Positions 47,909 to 50,623 of a DNA stretch of 50,623 bases are shown piece after piece. Origin of the DNA: Ruminococcus sp. GTDB taxonomy: Bacteria > Bacillota > Clostridia > Oscillospirales > Acutalibacteraceae. A program made the translations under genes and the position numbers. Positions within the stretch are counted from its first letter, which is position 1, and each line of letters starts with the position of its first letter. The stretch lies in contig JAFUJH010000053.1 of assembly GCA_017473775.1 (NCBI GenBank), positions 1 to 50,623 of the forward strand, read 5' to 3'. The notes under the pieces were generated by a model. The model was not told where the DNA came from. It ran no database searches and worked only from the letters and a program-made list of their open reading frames with translations.

Positions 47909-49102
47909 TTGAAAAAATCAATCACTTTGCTTTTTATCGCCGCAGCGACTGCTTTACTCAGTCTCTGCGGTGCTTTTTTTACTCATAATCACAACACTGC
48001 TCAGCCTGTAGAGGCACAGGTGCAAATTAATAGTGAGTACAGCTTCTCTCTTGACAAAGCACGCTCACTCATAAACCTTTGCGCACTCTCCTATGATGAG
48101 ACAGAACTCTTAGAGGCTGTGCAGGCACTGGGGTACACTGACTTTGAGTACATCTGCCGTAATCAGGACTCCACCTTCGGCAGTGGTATTGCCTTTGGTA
48201 TTGCAGTGTCAAAGCAGGAGAGTACAACTCAGGTGCTGGCAATATTCAGAGGAACGAACAAAGGTGAATGGTACTCAAACTTTCAGATAGGAGAAGGGAT
48301 TGAGCACGCAGGTTTTGCCCCAGCTACTGACTTTGCACAGGCAGAGGTTGAGCGATACCTTGAGGCTCTGGGCATAGATGCCTCCAAGGCAAAAATCCTC
48401 ATAACAGGTCACTCACGAGGGGGTGCAGTTGCAAACCTGCTGGCAAAGAGACTGACTGACGAGGCAAAGTTCAGCTCAGTTACAGCCTACACCTTTGCTT
48501 CTCCAAACACCACCACGGCACAAAGTGCCAAGTCGTCACAGTACAACAACATCTACAACCTTATCAATCCCGAGGACTTTATCTGCTATATCCCCCTGAC
48601 AGACTGGGGCTACACCAAGTACGGCGTTGACCTTGAATTTCCGCGGGACATTCAACAGGGCTACGAAGAACAATACGCACAGATGCAACAGACCTTTGAG
48701 GAGTTTGCAGGCTACAGCCACATAGGCTACCCTATGGGCGGCAGTGATGTGAGGCTATTCCTGCGGACAGCCGCACAGATTGCACCAACTTTGAGCGACT
48801 ACTACAACAAGGAGCTGACGGTTACCCCTCACAGGATGACACTGGACAATTATATGCAGAAGGTGGCGGCTCTGCTGTGCGGTGACAACACCCTGCAAAA
48901 CGGTATGTTCCTTGTATCCAGCGGCGGCTCAAATCTCTTTGACACTCTGACTCAGTTTATGATGGAGGGCATACAGATAGAGGATGTGGCAAAGGATGCC
49001 GATATAACCACCTCTGCCATAAACTGCGGCCACACCTACGAGACCTACAGCGCGTGGCTCAGTGTGCTGGATGCTGAATACTTTGAAAGGTTTGCTCTGT
49101 AG
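47909..49102 (+). CDS. Secreted lipase (class 3 / alpha-beta hydrolase)
   Basis: A 397-residue exported hydrolase. A signal peptide (about 1-22) precedes the catalytic domain; the nucleophile S169 stands in GHSRGG, following AIFRGT at about 111-116 (oxyanion region), typical of class 3 lipases. A downstream Asp (NPEDFICYIPL) and His (SHIGYP) could complete the triad. The start is TTG with AAGG 8 nt upstream. It lies 13 nt after mgtE, probably cotranscribed, although no functional link is apparent. Confidence 0.85.
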   Translation: MKKSITLLFIAAATALLSLCGAFFTHNHNTAQPVEAQVQINSEYSFSLDKARSLINLCALSYDETELLEAVQALGYTDFEYICRNQDSTFGSGIAFGIAVSKQESTTQVLAIFRGTNKGEWYSNFQIGEGIEHAGFAPATDFAQAEVERYLEALGIDASKAKILITGHSRGGAVANLLAKRLTDEAKFSSVTAYTFASPNTTTAQSAKSSQYNNIYNLINPEDFICYIPLTDWGYTKYGVDLEFPRDIQQGYEEQYAQMQQTFEEFAGYSHIGYPMGGSDVRLFLRTAAQIAPTLSDYYNKELTVTPHRMTLDNYMQKVAALLCGDNTLQNGMFLVSSGGSNLFDTLTQFMMEGIQIEDVAKDADITTSAINCGHTYETYSAWLSVLDAEYFERFAL

Positions 49103-49107
49103 GGTGA

Positions 49108-49365
49108 ACAGCGATATAAATTCATTATATGAATTTATATCATATCGCATTGACGCAAAGCGGCAATATATCGCATTTGCAAGGCAAATATATCGAGTTG
49201 AACATTGTTCAACATATCGCTTTTTCACTCCTCCCGTCGTTTGCTTGTGCAAACACCACCCTCCTCAAGGGATAAACAGCGATATAAATTCCATGCGGAA
49301 TTTGCGATATATACTGATGTATGCGATATACTCACGTGCGATATGTTTGCTACGCAAACGAGAAT
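49108..49365. repeat. Two family B repeats with a family A remnant between
   Basis: 49108-49222: GCGATATAAATTCA with a palindromic centre and inverse ATATCGCA cores, hairpins TTTGCAAGGCAAA and GTTGAACATTGTTCAAC. 49228-49272: a family A piece with CGTTTGCTTGTGCAAACA. 49278-49365: GCGATATAAATTCC, TGCGATATA cores, ATACTGATGTAT and GTTTGCTACGCAAAC hairpins. No gene is present. Confidence 0.88.
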
Positions 49366-49373
49366 AAAACAAC

Positions 49374-49412
49374 ACTCCCTCGGCAAGACTAAAAAAACGG
49401 AGAGGGAGTTTT
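49374..49412 (+). terminator. Terminator-like hairpin containing the ldh ribosome site
   Basis: An 8-bp perfect stem (49374-49381 with 49402-49409) followed by a short T-run. The right arm contains GGGAG, the ribosome site of ldh (ATG at 49417). The hairpin can therefore stop readthrough from upstream and also hide the ribosome site. Confidence 0.65.
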
Positions 49413-49416
49413 ATTT

Positions 49417-50376
49417 ATGGGAAATAACAGCAAAAAGGTTGTGCTTATAGGCACAGGTATGGTAGGAATGAGTTTTGCCTATGCGGCACTGAATCAGAAT
49501 GTGTGCGACGAGCTGGTACTCATTGATATTGACAAGCTCAGAGCACAGGGAGAGGCTATGGACTTAAACCACGGGCTCGCCTTCTCCCCTACAAGTATGA
49601 AGATATCTGCAGGAGATTACAGCGACTGCCGAGATGCAGACATAGCAGTTATCTGTGCAGGTGTGAATCAGAAGCCGGGTGAATCCCGACTGGAGCTTTT
49701 AAGCCGTAACGCACAGGTGTTCAAATCCGTTGTGAATGCTGTAACAAACAGCGGATTTGGGGGGATTTTCCTTGTTGCAACAAACCCTGTGGATATTATG
49801 ACGCGGATAACCTACGAGCTGTCGGGCTTTGAGGAGGGCAGGGTAATCGGCACAGGCACCACTCTTGACACAGCAAGGCTCAGATACCTGCTGGGAGAAT
49901 ACTTCTGCTTAGACCCGCGGAATGTTCACGCCTATGTAATTGGCGAACACGGAGACTCGGAGTTTACCCCTTGGTCACAGGCACTCCTTGCTACAAAACC
50001 TGTGCTGAATGTACTGCAGGACAACCGAAACAAGTTTTTCTACCAAGACCTTGAACAGATAAGTGTGGAAGTCAGAAACGCGGCACAGAAGATTATAGAG
50101 GCAAAGCGTGCCACATACTACGGCATCGGTATGGCTATCACCAGAATTGTCAGAGCCATACTCTCCGACGAGCAGAGCGTGCTGACGGTATCAGGCAGGC
50201 TCAGGGGTGAGTACGGCAGGACGGATGTGTTTGTGGGCAACCCCTGCATTATCGGCAGGGACGGAATAAACCGCACCATTGAGCTGAGCCTCACACAAGA
50301 TGAGCTCCTGAAATTCCACAACTCCTGCGATGTACTGGAGAAAAGCTACAGGGAATGTGCAGGGCACAGCAAATAG
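49417..50376 (+). CDS. ldh: L-lactate dehydrogenase
   Basis: A 319-residue NAD-dependent enzyme reducing pyruvate to L-lactate. The dinucleotide motif is GTGMVG (12-17), the substrate loop carries KPGESR with R91, the substrate Arg is R154 (LDTARL) and the catalytic His is H178 (GEHGDSEF). It is of normal length. Residue Q85 is present in the loop NQKPG, favouring lactate over malate. No consensus promoter is seen directly upstream, where repeats dominate. Confidence 0.95.
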   Translation: MGNNSKKVVLIGTGMVGMSFAYAALNQNVCDELVLIDIDKLRAQGEAMDLNHGLAFSPTSMKISAGDYSDCRDADIAVICAGVNQKPGESRLELLSRNAQVFKSVVNAVTNSGFGGIFLVATNPVDIMTRITYELSGFEEGRVIGTGTTLDTARLRYLLGEYFCLDPRNVHAYVIGEHGDSEFTPWSQALLATKPVLNVLQDNRNKFFYQDLEQISVEVRNAAQKIIEAKRATYYGIGMAITRIVRAILSDEQSVLTVSGRLRGEYGRTDVFVGNPCIIGRDGINRTIELSLTQDELLKFHNSCDVLEKSYRECAGHSK

Positions 50377-50385
50377 GGACAGATT

Positions 50386-50623
50386 CAATGAATTGCCGTT
50401 GGCATGATTTGGTTTCACCATGAATAGCCCTTTGGGCATGAATTGTGCCTTCGGCACATTTGTAGGGGTGAACTGATGTTGTGAGGCAAGGTTTAACGGG
50501 GCGTCGTGGGCGCCGCCCCCTACGACACAACCTCTATCCCGTAGGGGCGACCGGTGGTCGTCCAAAAGGCTTCCCCTTGAGGGAAAGCTCCTGCGAAGCA
50601 GGTGATGAGGTGTAGGACACGCA
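50386..50623. repeat. Repeat cluster (families C, D, A) at the window end
   Basis: A family C copy (50386-50461), inverse to those at 35 kb, is followed by the GGGGCGTCGTGGGCGCCGCCCC family D unit, a GGGGCGACCGGTGGTCGTCC unit and a family A start. The cluster runs off the window. Confidence 0.85.

Noticed and set aside
1-50623. Insertion sequences, prophage, tRNA or rRNA genes
   Set aside because: No transposase, integrase, phage structural protein, cloverleaf-like or rRNA-like sequence was recognised on either strand.

Overview
The window reads as a chromosomal segment of a low-to-moderate GC, Gram-positive anaerobe of the Clostridia, most likely a gut Oscillospiraceae/Ruminococcaceae (Ruminococcus-like) organism. 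The evidence is the Firmicutes order rpmG-secE-nusG-rplK-rplA-rplJ-rplL with an attenuating L10 leader, two class B sortases, a BspA-like protein ending in a dockerin, SpoVAC and YtvI sporulation-type membrane proteins, LuxS, a PhoP/PhoR-type system with a TTAACA-type Pho box, TTG starts with strong GGAGG sites, and many TTGACA-17-TATAAT promoters. No prophage, insertion sequence, rRNA, tRNA or CRISPR array is visible.

Layout. 1-480: small HTH regulator inside a long nested hairpin. 650-4430 (minus): ribosomal protein / secE / nusG operon. 5070-8750: FliB-like protein, MscS channel, TerB-like protein, an XRE regulator divergent from a lipoprotein, SpoVAC. 8860-13890: nifS-thiI (tRNA thiolation), a large class B sortase with an unusual cytoplasmic domain, and a small CinA/MoCF-like protein. 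14345-20470: CarD-like factor (minus), then response regulator, sensor kinase, acyltransferase and a Na/phosphate symporter behind a tandem Pho box. 20670-22460 (minus): second sortase coupled to shikimate kinase. 22690-27020 (minus): membrane protein, gpmI, tpiA, pgk. 27400-31420 (mostly minus): trmL, M23 peptidase, luxS, GH25 lysozyme. 31590-34760: small protein, YtvI, BspA/dockerin protein. 35300-39400 (minus): EF-G paralogue, an 1.1-kb repeat island, cysK. 39750-43320: frameshifted four-helix-bundle gene, CrtO-like protein, bioY, DUF5662, a secreted/anchored protein. 43790-50380: serC-serA, mgtE with a structured leader, a lipase, ldh.

Two things stand out. First, the 5' UTR of mgtE (46311-46518) is about 200 nt, starts at a near-consensus promoter, and can fold into two exclusive structures, one of which hides the ribosome binding site; it looks like a metal-responsive riboswitch but does not show the hallmarks of the M-box. 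Second, nearly every non-operonic gap holds one or more of several intergenic repeat families. All share one design: a short fixed core is repeated, and between cores sit small hairpins whose sequence varies while their pairing is kept. In one pair of copies (35054-35063 and 35165-35174) a compensatory base-pair change is directly visible. In at least three genes (aroK, trmL and the small protein at 31588) the last codons and the stop codon come from such a repeat, and one family flanks a broken four-helix-bundle (IVS/Avd-type) gene on both sides.

Functionally most of the window is core metabolism and translation: glycolysis (pgk, tpiA, gpmI, ldh), serine and cysteine synthesis (serC, serA, cysK; the serine pathway starts from the glycolytic 3-phosphoglycerate), tRNA modification (nifS, thiI, trmL), phosphate sensing and uptake, Mg2+ uptake, biotin uptake, and cell-envelope remodelling (two sortases, M23 and GH25 hydrolases). 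All functional calls come from reading the translated sequence; no database search was possible.
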